NCBI RefSeq assembly: GCF_000368765.1
Contig: NZ_KB849655.1
Coordinates: 1,484-65,483, forward strand
Origin: Acinetobacter junii CIP 64.5
GTDB lineage: Bacteria; Pseudomonadota; Gammaproteobacteria; Pseudomonadales; Moraxellaceae
Direction: 5' to 3'
Length of the DNA stretch: 64,000 nt
The notes below the pieces were generated by a model, which did no database searches, was not told the origin of the DNA, and saw only the letters and a list, made by a program, of their open reading frames with translations. The translations under genes and the position numbers were made by a program. This document shows, one piece after another, positions 57,001 through 64,000 of the stretch; the stretch's first letter is position 1; each line of letters starts with the position of its first letter.

Positions 57001-57789
57001 ACCAGGACCATCATATACGCCACGACCATTAGATGCTTTACCAATCGCATGAATCGCTTGGGTATAGTCGTTGTAATAGCGTTCAGCATCGTGATCTGTG
57101 AGTGCAGCTTCACCTAACATGTCATAAGAGTAACGGAAACCTTTATGTTCAAGTGGCTTAGCATGTTCAAGTGCTTCTTCAATAGTTTCACCAGTAACAA
57201 ACTGTTCACCCATCATACGCATAGCGACGTCAACCGCTTTACGAATAATACCGCGACCACTACGTGCCAATAAGCCCGTTAATACACTCGATAAACTTGT
57301 TTGTTTTGGAGTTTCCATTAACTTTCCAGTTAACATCAAACCCCAAGCAGCAGCGTTTACGAACATGAGGCTACTTTGACCTACGTGCTCTTTCCAGTTG
57401 CCTTGGTTGATTTTGTCACGAATCAAAAGATCACGTGTCGCAGTATCTGGAATACGAAGCAATGCTTCTGCTAAACACATGAGTGCCACACCTTCTTGAG
57501 AAGAAAGTGAGAACTCCTGAAGTAAACCTTGCACGATACCTGCTTTACCAGCAGAACTTTTGCGTTCACGTAGATTATTCGCTAGATCAAATGCAAGTTC
57601 ATAAATTTTTTGATCGAGATCTGGAGAGATATTTGCAGCTTCAGCAAGTTCAGTGACAGCTTTAGGTTCAGCACGTCGCCAAGCTGTATTAATGCGTTGC
57701 TCAAACTCACTTTTTTCTTTAAATTCGGTGATATAACCACCATCGTTGTGAGCTGTGTCCATTTGTGCGGGAGTATCCAAAGTATTCAT
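54025..57789 (-). CDS. putA: Bifunctional proline dehydrogenase / P5C dehydrogenase
   Basis: Converts proline to glutamate in two steps. From the ATG at 57789 the product is 1254 residues. Residues about 1-100 are an alpha-helical region. The FAD-dependent proline dehydrogenase has GPGISIKLSALHPRYQRSQI and MIRLVKGAYWDSEIK. The NAD-dependent aldehyde dehydrogenase has SPWNFPLAIFSGQIAAALVS and the catalytic Cys in DSAGQRCSALR. The ribbon-helix-helix DNA-binding domain of E. coli PutA is absent, so this protein cannot repress its own gene. The Lrp-type regulator next door probably does. Confidence 0.96.
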   Translation of the reverse strand: MNTLDTPAQMDTAHNDGGYITEFKEKSEFEQRINTAWRRAEPKAVTELAEAANISPDLDQKIYELAFDLANNLRERKSSAGKAGIVQGLLQEFSLSSQEGVALMCLAEALLRIPDTATRDLLIRDKINQGNWKEHVGQSSLMFVNAAAWGLMLTGKLMETPKQTSLSSVLTGLLARSGRGIIRKAVDVAMRMMGEQFVTGETIEEALEHAKPLEHKGFRYSYDMLGEAALTDHDAERYYNDYTQAIHAIGKASNGRGVYDGPGISIKLSALHPRYQRSQISRVHHELYNKVFELACLAKHYDIGLNIDAEESERLEISLEMLERLCFEPKLANWKGIGFVIQAYQKRCFFVVDYIIDLAKRSNKRLMIRLVKGAYWDSEIKKAQIEGMTDYPVFTRKVHTDLSYIACAKKLLAAPDQVYPQFATHNAQSLATIYNLADPSKYYPGQYEFQCLHGMGEPLYEQVVGSKEDGKLGIPCRVYAPVGNHETLLAYLVRRLLENGANTSFVNRIADKTLKVDDLIQSPIKDIQTAAKEEGQLGLKHPAIPLPHDLYPLRPNSNGFDLNNDTPLADLDATAQKLRNHVWKSAPLLGFESTVHDQSNALAITNPAQNSEIVGYVNEATSADVQIALEAAVQAEQSWAATNKTERAACLKRAADLMEARIKELMVLLCRESGKTYANAIAEVREAVDFLRYYATQIENLPANAQVKPLGTVLCISPWNFPLAIFSGQIAAALVSGNCVIAKPAEQTPLIAAQAVQMLWEAGVPRGAVQLLPGRGETVGAQLSQDDRIQGIMFTGSTEVAKILQKTVAKRLSPNGQPIPLIAETGGQNAMIVDSSALTEQVVLDVVSSAFDSAGQRCSALRILCVQEDSAATVVKMLKGAMKQLIVGNPAILKTDIGPVIDTEAKQTIDNHIQKMKSKGYPVHQLMFNDAVSQQALAQGTFVPPTAIELPNLDDLEREVFGPVLHIITYKYGELEQLIDRINAKGYGLTMGLHTRIDETINTVIQRAEVGNLYINRNIVGAVVGVQPFGGEGLSGTGPKAGGPLYMYRLMEHCSEKVLATPFAVKSEVSTFEAVSNVAYQNLLNWAKQNMPQAIPTIPAFGVGKFYELQGPTGESNQYIILPRHRVLSIANDEVSQLQQLLAIFAVSSTAAVTKDNAFLAKHQKSLPKDVLAAIKVISDIEKDAFDAVLHHGSVEQLTELQTKIANRSGAIVSITHLKTDEQIPLERLVIERAISVNTAAAGGNASLMTLSED

Positions 57790-57909
57790 ACTAAATTCCA
57801 ATAACAATCTCTAGAACATATTGAGTAGAGAGGTTTAGATAATTTATGATTACAGAATAAAACCCGAGTAACTCACTATATTTAGTCCATTTTTTAGAGG
57901 AAAATTCAG

Positions 57910-58401
57910 TTGAATGGCCCTATTTCTACATTAGATCGAACAGATCTAAAAATTCTGGATATTCTTCAAACAGATGGAAGAATTTCTAACAGCAAATTAG
58001 CTGAATTAGTGAACCTATCTCCTACAGCCGTCATGGCTCGTGTGCAGAAGCTTACAAAGGATGAATTTATTCTAGGCTATGAAGCAAAGCTTAATCCAGC
58101 GAAGCTTAATGCGAATTTTTTAGTGTTTGTTGAGGTACTGTTGGATAAAACGACTCCAAACGTACTTGATGATTTTATTGATGCAGTAACGCAATACCCT
58201 GAAATCGTGGAATGCCATATGGTGAGTGGAGGCTTTGATTTTCTAATCAAATTGCGCAGTGCCGGGATGGAGGAGTTTCGTCGCATTGCAGGGCAGATTT
58301 TGTGGCAGTTACCTGGTGTCAAAGAAACACGGAGTTATCCCGTGATGCAGGTTGTGAAGGATAGCTCGAAGATAAAAATCAAATCGAGGACAAAATTTTG
58401 A
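57910..58401 (+). CDS. Lrp/AsnC-family regulator of proline use (PutR-like)
   Basis: A 163-residue Lrp-type regulator. The helix-turn-helix (LDILQTDGRISNSKLAELVN, LSPTAVMARVQKL) is followed by a RAM ligand-binding domain (VECHMVSGGFDFLIKL). It begins with a TTG at 57910; GAGGA lies about nine bases upstream and the only nearby ATG is out of frame. It is divergent from putA with 120 bases between the starts. In bacteria with an RHH-less PutA, such regulators usually activate putA in the presence of proline. Confidence 0.88.
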   Translation: MNGPISTLDRTDLKILDILQTDGRISNSKLAELVNLSPTAVMARVQKLTKDEFILGYEAKLNPAKLNANFLVFVEVLLDKTTPNVLDDFIDAVTQYPEIVECHMVSGGFDFLIKLRSAGMEEFRRIAGQILWQLPGVKETRSYPVMQVVKDSSKIKIKSRTKF

Positions 58402-58404
58402 ATC

Positions 58405-58436
58405 AAAAAAAGGGGCTTTAAAGCCCCTTAAATTTT
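58405..58436. terminator. Terminator between putR-like gene and putP
   Basis: AAAAAAAGGGGC-tttaaa-GCCCCTTAAATTTTT: a G+C-rich stem with A and T runs, serving the converging genes. Confidence 0.85.
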
Positions 58437-58443
58437 TGAAGAA

Positions 58444-59940
58444 TTATTTCATGTCTCTAGCATAGATTTCTTCAGCTTGTTCAAAGCGGCTAGTAACATT
58501 TGCATTTGGTGCTTTACCAAGCAAACTTACAACCACGATGCTGACAAATGCGAATGCGAAACCTGGAATAATCTCGTAGATGCCTGTTTCACCAAAGAAG
58601 TTTTTCCAAACAATCACGGTAACTGCACCGACAACCATACCCACAAGTGCACCGTTCAATGTCATACGCTTCCAGAACAATGAAAGAATAATCAAAGGAC
58701 CGAATGCTGCACCGAAACCAGCCCAAGCATAAGCAACCAAACCTAAAACTTTACTGTCAGGGTTTTGAGCTAACACCAGCGCAAGTAATGCAACTGCAAG
58801 TACCATTGCACGACCAATCCAAACGAGTTCTTTTTGAGACGCATTTTTACGGATAAAGCCTTTGTATAAATCTTCAGTCAAAGCACTTGAACATACCAGT
58901 AACTGACAACTTAGCGTACTCATAATTGCAGATAGAATTGCAGCTAAGATGACACCTACAACCCAAGGGTTGAATAAGATTTTTGTGAGTTCCATGAATA
59001 CTGTTTCATGGTTACCTGCTACCGCGGCAGCAAGTTCTGGGTGTTGCTGGAAGTAAGCGATACCAACGAAACCTGAACCAACAGCACCAGCTAAACATAG
59101 AATCATCCAAGTCATGCCGATGCGACGAGCTGCTGGAATAGATTTTACTGAGTCAGCTGCCATGAAGCGTACAAGAATGTGAGGTTGACCAAAATAGCCT
59201 AAGCCCCATGCTGCTGCTGAGAGGATCGCAACAAAACTTAGATTCGAGACAAAGTCGTAAGCATGTGGGCGAGCAGTTTCTACCAAAGCAGTAAATTCTT
59301 CTGCGCCAATTCCTAATGACATGTATGTCACAATTGGAAGAAGCAATAAAGCGAAGATCATTAAACCTGCTTGGAAAGTATCCGTCCAGCTGATTGCTAA
59401 GAAGCCACCAACACACACATAGCCAATTGTTGCAAAAGCACCTAACCATAAGGCAGTTTCATAAGGCATATGGAATAGTGTTTCAAACAATCGAGCACCA
59501 GCAACCATGCCTGAAGCACAGTAAATTGCAAAGAAAACCAGAATGATCAACGCAGATGTGACACGCAAAATTTTCTTCTGATCATCAAAACGACCAGTGA
59601 AATAATCTGGTAATGTCAGTGCATTATTCTGTACTTCGGTATGAACGCGTAGACGTCCAGCAACCAAATACCAATTAAGCCATGCACCGATGATTAGCCC
59701 GATCGCAATCCATGATTCTGATAATCCAGTCAAGTAAATGGCACCAGGTAAACCCATGAGTAACCAACCACTCATATCCGATGCACCAGCAGATAAAGCG
59801 GTGACAAAACTACCTAGACTACGTCCTCCGAGAATATAATCATCTAGGTTTTTGGTGGAGAAATAGGCGTATAAACCTATACCGAGCATGGCAAGAATAT
59901 ATACCACGAACACAACAACGGTGGGATTAGAAAAATTCAT
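58444..59940 (-). CDS. putP: Sodium/proline symporter
   Basis: Inner-membrane sodium:proline symporter of the SSS family, 498 residues with about 13 membrane segments. The first segments are followed by GGRSLGSFVTALSAGASDMS and GWLLMGLPGAIYLTG, which carry the sodium and proline binding residues known from E. coli PutP. Later family motifs include AAAWGLGYFGQPHILVRFMA. It imports proline for PutA and lies on the other side of the regulator. Confidence 0.96.
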   Translation of the reverse strand: MNFSNPTVVVFVVYILAMLGIGLYAYFSTKNLDDYILGGRSLGSFVTALSAGASDMSGWLLMGLPGAIYLTGLSESWIAIGLIIGAWLNWYLVAGRLRVHTEVQNNALTLPDYFTGRFDDQKKILRVTSALIILVFFAIYCASGMVAGARLFETLFHMPYETALWLGAFATIGYVCVGGFLAISWTDTFQAGLMIFALLLLPIVTYMSLGIGAEEFTALVETARPHAYDFVSNLSFVAILSAAAWGLGYFGQPHILVRFMAADSVKSIPAARRIGMTWMILCLAGAVGSGFVGIAYFQQHPELAAAVAGNHETVFMELTKILFNPWVVGVILAAILSAIMSTLSCQLLVCSSALTEDLYKGFIRKNASQKELVWIGRAMVLAVALLALVLAQNPDSKVLGLVAYAWAGFGAAFGPLIILSLFWKRMTLNGALVGMVVGAVTVIVWKNFFGETGIYEIIPGFAFAFVSIVVVSLLGKAPNANVTSRFEQAEEIYARDMK

Positions 59941-60585
59941 AATGGATGCCTGTCCTTACATATCCATAATTTTGCAATCACATCTGAATAGCCAAAAATG
60001 ATTTACTATTCTAATAAGACTGATAAGGTCACAGATTCAATCACGAATGATTTTTAAAAAACTGTTATAATTATGTATCTAAATTGTATTGTTTGTGTAA
60101 TTTAAATTAAGTGTATGAATCTTAATTTCTTTATTAAATAAATTAGACTTTTTTATCATAACAAATGTATTTTATTTGGGTGAAAAATATTCAAAATATT
60201 CATATCTGTTACAAATCTGAAACATTTACTTTTAAAATTAAAAAAATATACGAGAAGCATCGGCTTTAGTGGCTAATTTGAGTCCAAGTTTCGTAGTTTA
60301 TTATCTCAAAATGCTTATATTTTGAACTGAAAATTAAGGTTTATGACTAATATTCTGAGTTTTTAAGATAATCAAAATGCTTATGCATAAGTTTTTATAA
60401 AGTTTTAGATGCTAAACATCATGGTTTTGCTTGCGATAGCTTAGCTATTTATAGTTGTTTTAGAACAATACTTGTTCACCAGTTGTTAGCTTTAGTAAAT
60501 GGGCTTAACCTCATCAAACTTTTTATAACTATCTAATAAAAAACCCAGTGATCAAACACTGGGTTTTTTTAAATAGAATCGAAAA
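59941..60585. other. Gene-free gap between putP and gcvH
   Basis: The longest gap in the window, 645 bases, strongly A+T-rich. I see no open frame with a ribosome site. A direct repeat TCAAAATGCTTAT occurs near 60306 and 60371; the second copy runs into a 12-base palindrome CTTATGCATAAG. The putP promoter must be at the left side. The gcvH terminator is at 60538. A small RNA is possible but not shown. Confidence 0.45.
60538..60570 (-). terminator. Terminator of gcvH
   Basis: AAAAAACCCAGTG-atcaaa-CACTGGGTTTTTTT: a strong hairpin 15 bases beyond the gcvH stop. Confidence 0.88.
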
Positions 60586-60960
60586 TTACAAACCTGATTC
60601 ATACTCTGTATTTGAAAGTAATTTTTCAACATCAGCCATATTGTCTGGTTTGATTTTGTAAATCCAACCTTTTCCATATGGCTCTTCATTGACAAAGTCA
60701 GGATCATCTTCAAGTGCAGTATTTACTTCAACCACAGTTCCTGAAATAGGAGCATGGATGTCAGAAGCTGTTTTTACAGATTCAACAATTCCAGCTTGTT
60801 CAGTAGCCGTAACTTGGCTGCCAACTTCTGGAGTTTCTACATATACTAAATCACCTAACTCATCTTGAGCGTGATCAGTAATACCTGTAACAACAAGGTC
60901 ACCCTCGATTCTTACCCATTCATGCGTGCGCGCATATTTCAAATCTTCTGGATGATTCAT
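60586..60960 (-). CDS. gcvH: Glycine cleavage system H protein
   Basis: Lipoyl-carrier protein of 124 residues that shuttles the aminomethyl group between the P, T and L proteins. The lipoylation site is Lys63 in [18 protein letters not shown]. The typical start [20 protein letters not shown] and end GWIYKIKP are present. It is not with gcvP or gcvT in this window. AAGGAG lies before the ATG. Confidence 0.96.
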   Translation of the reverse strand: MNHPEDLKYARTHEWVRIEGDLVVTGITDHAQDELGDLVYVETPEVGSQVTATEQAGIVESVKTASDIHAPISGTVVEVNTALEDDPDFVNEEPYGKGWIYKIKPDNMADVEKLLSNTEYESGL

Positions 60961-61056
60961 GACAACTCCTTAAAAATCTGTCTCATCATTTTTGTTTGGC
61001 TTTATACAGGTTTTTCAATAAAAACAAAAGCATCAATAAATGATGCACTGAAAATA

Positions 61057-62082
61057 TTACAAATATGGGTCTTTACGCCAGTTACTCGGACTACGACCAC
61101 TCCAACGTTTGAATGCACGACTGAAGTTGGCGACATCAGAATAACCTAATTCATCTGCAATTTGTTCCAAACTATAATCTGTTCGGGAGAGTAGTGAAGT
61201 TGCATGACGATATCGAACTTCATCGACTAGTGTTGAAAAAGATGTTCCTTCAGCAGCTAATTGTCGTTTGAGGGTACGGTCAGACATATGAAGGCGTTCT
61301 GCAACACTCTCAATACTTAAATAGTGTTGCTCAGAATTGGTTAAAATATCACGAACACGCATCGCTAGACGACGACGCTCACCCAATGCTGATAATTCAG
61401 ATTCACATTGGTTAATTGCGATTTGGCTTGCGATTGGATCAGCATTCACCATTTTTAAACCAAGATATTTTTTATCAAAACTCGATATTAAATGTGGCTG
61501 GTTAAAACGGATCGTACTATTCAACTTGTCTTTATATTTATCAAAACCTTCGGGTTCTGGAAAATCTAGATCCACTTCACTTTGAAGATCTTCAATACCA
61601 GTTAATGCCTTTGCCATGGTCATGATGCCAATCGTCAGCCCTAGAATAATCTCCGTTCTGAGTGGCTCTACATCAATATCACATTGCAGTTGTAGGGTGG
61701 CTTTGGGACCAAAAGTCGAGAAATAAAGTTGTAAAAAAGGTAAGCGTAATTGGATGAAACGACTCGCAAGGGCTATCGCATCAGTAATTTCATGTGCGGT
61801 CATAATGGCATAGCCAATAAAACCGTGAATTGAAATACGCATCTGTGTGCCTAAGTGAAAGCCAAGTGTACTTTCACCTGTCAGGCGTAATGCATGTTTT
61901 ACTAATTCGTTTGCTACAGGTGTTGGAATTCTATAGTTAGGATCTGCTAGAAGTTCGCTAGTCAAATGAAATGGAGCAAATAAAGTTTCATCGTTGTATC
62001 CCCAACGTGAAATGACATCTAATAGCAATAAGCCGTAAACGCCTGGTATTCCTTGATCTTGACGAGTTGAGGTTGTTTTCAT
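61057..62082 (-). CDS. AraC-family regulator with Arabinose_bd-type sensor
   Basis: A 341-residue regulator. The N-terminal 200 residues are an OruR/ArgR-like arabinose-binding-type sensor (GFIGYAIMTAHEITDAIALA). The C-terminal 100 residues form two helix-turn-helix motifs (IESVAERLHMSDRTLKRQLA, then LEQIADELGYSDVANFSRAF, ending GRSPSNWR). It is of the OruR/XylS-like class, often controlling amino-acid or lipid catabolism. The inducer and targets are not shown; the MaoC-like gene lies behind its start. Confidence 0.9.
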   Translation of the reverse strand: MKTTSTRQDQGIPGVYGLLLLDVISRWGYNDETLFAPFHLTSELLADPNYRIPTPVANELVKHALRLTGESTLGFHLGTQMRISIHGFIGYAIMTAHEITDAIALASRFIQLRLPFLQLYFSTFGPKATLQLQCDIDVEPLRTEIILGLTIGIMTMAKALTGIEDLQSEVDLDFPEPEGFDKYKDKLNSTIRFNQPHLISSFDKKYLGLKMVNADPIASQIAINQCESELSALGERRRLAMRVRDILTNSEQHYLSIESVAERLHMSDRTLKRQLAAEGTSFSTLVDEVRYRHATSLLSRTDYSLEQIADELGYSDVANFSRAFKRWSGRSPSNWRKDPYL

Positions 62083-62211
62083 GTGCTTTCCGTGGCGCTC
62101 ATCAATTTTTGCCCATATCTTTTAAACATCTAGGTCTCGAACATATTTGCATGAAATAAAAGATTGAATCATAAAAATTGTTGGACAAGAGAGTCACCAA
62201 ATGTTCAAAAA

Positions 62212-62652
62212 TCAAGAAGGTTTTCTAAAAACCATAATTTTGGTATTAGATATTAATAACACATCACCGTGTTGGTTCAAAGCCTGTGTTACGTAGCTGA
62301 CGATACCACGATCATTTTTAGTTTTTGATGGCACAATTGCAGTAATTTCAACTTCCACATGGATTTTATCGCCAACCCGTGTTGGCCTTGGCCAACGTAA
62401 ACTTGACTCTGAACCCAGTAAACCGCCTGCAATAGGGAAACACTCAGTCCAAAGACGCATCGTTACGGCTGATGTATGCCAACCACTTGCAGCTAAGCCT
62501 TGAAAAATTGGATGTTGAGCTGCTGCTTGTTCATTGAGATGAAAGGGTTGAGGGTCGTATTGACTTGCAAACTGTTTAACTTCTTCAAGTGTCATTTCAT
62601 ACTCACGACTGATGAAACGATCTCCAATTTTCAAATCTTCTAAATACAACAT
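62212..62652 (-). CDS. MaoC-like hotdog-fold dehydratase
   Basis: A 146-residue single hotdog domain of the R-hydratase/MaoC type. It opens YLEDLKIGDRFISREYEMTL, then FASQYDPQPFHLNEQAAAQH with the catalytic Asp and His. Relatives hydrate enoyl-CoA or catalyse a similar step. Its start overlaps the end of the ABC transporter gene by one base, so they are probably co-transcribed; the functional link is unclear. Confidence 0.88.
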   Translation of the reverse strand: MLYLEDLKIGDRFISREYEMTLEEVKQFASQYDPQPFHLNEQAAAQHPIFQGLAASGWHTSAVTMRLWTECFPIAGGLLGSESSLRWPRPTRVGDKIHVEVEITAIVPSKTKNDRGIVSYVTQALNQHGDVLLISNTKIMVFRKPS

Positions 62653-64000
62653 TATTCTTTATCCTGCTGAGTTACTCGTTGCTCAACAAGAAAACCGCCT
62701 GTTTGACGTTTCCATAGTTGGGCATACAAGCCATCATTTGCAATGAGTTGCTCATGTGTGCCTTGCTCGACAATTTTGCCTTGATCAAGAACAATGAGAC
62801 GATCCATTTGTGCAATAGTAGATAATCGGTGTGCAATTGCAATAACCGTTTTGCCTACCATCAAGTCATTTAAACTGCTTTGAATTGCGGCTTCAACTTC
62901 AGAATCTAACGCGCTGGTTGCTTCATCAAGTATCAAAATAGGGGCATCTTTGAGGAAAACTCTCGATATTGCAATACGTTGGCGTTGTCCACCTGATAGT
63001 TTGACACCACGTTCACCCACATATGCATCGAAGCCTACACGACCTTTTTGATCACTTAGTTGAGGAATAAACTCATCAGCCTTTGCTTTTTTAACTGCTT
63101 GATATACTTCATCAAGGGTAGCGTTTGGTCGACCATATTTAATATTTTCCGCAACAGTGCGATGTAGTAGAGAGGTGTCTTGGGTGACCAGTGCGATATT
63201 TGCACGGAGACTATCTTGAGTCACTTGATGGATATCTTGACCATCGATAAGAATACGACCCTGATGAATCGAATAAAAATGTAGAAGCAGTTGGATTAAC
63301 GTTGATTTTCCTGCTCCTGATCGACCTACAATGCCAATTTTCTCACCAGGTTTGATGGTTAGATTAAAGTGATCAATAACGTTTTTGTCGTTATAAGCAA
63401 AACTGACATTTTCAAAACTAATTTCACCATGAGGGACTTTGAGTTCAGTGGCATCAGGTTTGTCTTGAATCTCGATTGGCTTACCTAAGGTTTTCATACC
63501 ATCTTGAATCGTACCTACATTCTCAAAAAGCATGGTGACATGCCACATGATAAACTCAGCTAAGCTATCAAGTTTAAGTACCATTGCGGTTGTGGCCGCG
63601 ATTACGCCTAGTGCAGCTTGACCTTCAGTCCAAAGCCAAACTGATGTACCAATAACACTAATAAAGAGAAATGCGCTAAGAAGACGAATACAGATTTGAT
63701 ATTTGACAGCCAATCGCATTTGCTTATAAACAGTCACCATGAATTCTTTCATGGATTCTTTTGCATATTGGCTTTCACGACCAGCATGTGCAAATAATTT
63801 CACTGTTTGAATATTGGTGTATGCATCAGTAACACGTCCTGTCATCACAGCTCGTGCATCGGCTTGCTCTTGAGAGACGCGACCTAGTCGAGGAATAAAG
63901 TAGCTCGCGATACCGATAAACAATGCCAACCATAAAAGTAATGGAACAATAAGTACAGGCGAAATTGAGCCAAGTACAAGACTAATCGTAATGAAATAGA
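62652..64000 (-). CDS. ABC exporter, membrane-ATPase fusion, N-terminus beyond window
   Basis: The C-terminal part of an MsbA-type half transporter; the frame is open to base 64000 and continues out of view. It has membrane segments (VLIVPLLLWLALFIGIASYF and the pair near VIGTSVWLWTEGQAALGVIA). The ATPase has Walker A GRSGAGKST, the signature LSGGQRQRIAI, Walker B ILILDEATSALD and a final switch His in IAHRLST. It probably exports lipids or drugs; the substrate is not visible. The MaoC gene follows. Confidence 0.9.
   Translation of the reverse strand, partial: YFITISLVLGSISPVLIVPLLLWLALFIGIASYFIPRLGRVSQEQADARAVMTGRVTDAYTNIQTVKLFAHAGRESQYAKESMKEFMVTVYKQMRLAVKYQICIRLLSAFLFISVIGTSVWLWTEGQAALGVIAATTAMVLKLDSLAEFIMWHVTMLFENVGTIQDGMKTLGKPIEIQDKPDATELKVPHGEISFENVSFAYNDKNVIDHFNLTIKPGEKIGIVGRSGAGKSTLIQLLLHFYSIHQGRILIDGQDIHQVTQDSLRANIALVTQDTSLLHRTVAENIKYGRPNATLDEVYQAVKKAKADEFIPQLSDQKGRVGFDAYVGERGVKLSGGQRQRIAISRVFLKDAPILILDEATSALDSEVEAAIQSSLNDLMVGKTVIAIAHRLSTIAQMDRLIVLDQGKIVEQGTHEQLIANDGLYAQLWKRQTGGFLVEQRVTQQDKE

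Noticed and set aside
54025..57789. Several plus-strand frames of 80-130 codons inside putA (e.g. 55146-55400, 56223-56609)
   Set aside because: They mirror the putA coding frame, have no ribosome sites and encode no recognisable protein; the minus-strand gene is certain.
60961..61056. Possible glycine riboswitch before gcvH
   Set aside because: The gap to the AraC gene is under 100 bases and shows no paired aptamer-like structure.

Overview
The window looks like chromosome from an Acinetobacter species. The base composition is A+T-rich, and the proteins resemble Acinetobacter versions wherever I recognise them: the lldPRD-dld lactate locus, a PutA without the N-terminal ribbon-helix-helix beside an Lrp-type regulator, a CsoR-type formaldehyde cassette, an FxsA/MetK/Tkt block, and many Acinetobacter-like insertion-sequence scraps. 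The assignment comes from reading protein sequence only.

Layout. 1-278: the end of an IS701-like transposase that runs off the left edge. 500-6178: the L/D-lactate utilisation cluster lldP-lldR-lldD-dld, with two LldR-type operators bracketing a sigma-70-like promoter. 6430-8383: a graveyard of IS pieces (IS66 TnpA, IS21 IstB, IS630-like) plus a complete IS4-family element. The IS4 transposase is frameshifted, its start codon lies inside a hairpin, and the element sits in a transcription terminator. 8455-13657: a redox cluster (quinol-monooxygenase-like protein, three MDR reductases, one SDR, one LysR regulator). 13861-15672: a Kef-type antiporter. 15886-16272: decayed IS1 and TnpB relics.

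16504-24943 is an electrophile/aldehyde defence block. It holds frmR-frmA-fghA with a visible FrmR operator, then an ABM protein, a YqhD-type aldehyde reductase, a DJ-1/PfpI protein, a DUF1330 protein, a NemR-type repressor, a curcumin-reductase-like MDR protein and a glutathione S-transferase. Two matching NemR-type boxes, one before yqhD and one between nemR and the reductase, suggest one regulon. The reductase appears to have lost its start: its ATG is followed by a stop at codon 4.

24944-28446 is accessory DNA: a pseudogene, a complete IS3-family element, and two secreted proteins of unknown function. 28717-33708 is a chaperone-usher fimbrial operon on the minus strand (pilin, chaperone, usher, tip adhesin). 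34186-43385 is mostly housekeeping: bioB, queG, nnr (split by a 9-G tract), ruvC, an initiator tRNA, a cold-shock gene, an IS5-family element and fxsA. 43863-53792 carries metK, tkt and assorted single genes (OsmC, YceI, GNAT, YjhX, nucleoside deaminase, LRAT-like, phosphodiester glycosidase, trmA). 54025-59940 is the proline locus putA / Lrp-type regulator / putP. The right end holds gcvH, an AraC regulator, a MaoC-like protein and an ABC exporter cut by the window edge.

I found no CRISPR array, phage or recognisable defence system. The signals most worth checking are the shared NemR-type operators, the broken start of the reductase gene, the poly-G frameshift in nnr, the IS4 element with its fold-back start, and the unusual end of the initiator tRNA.
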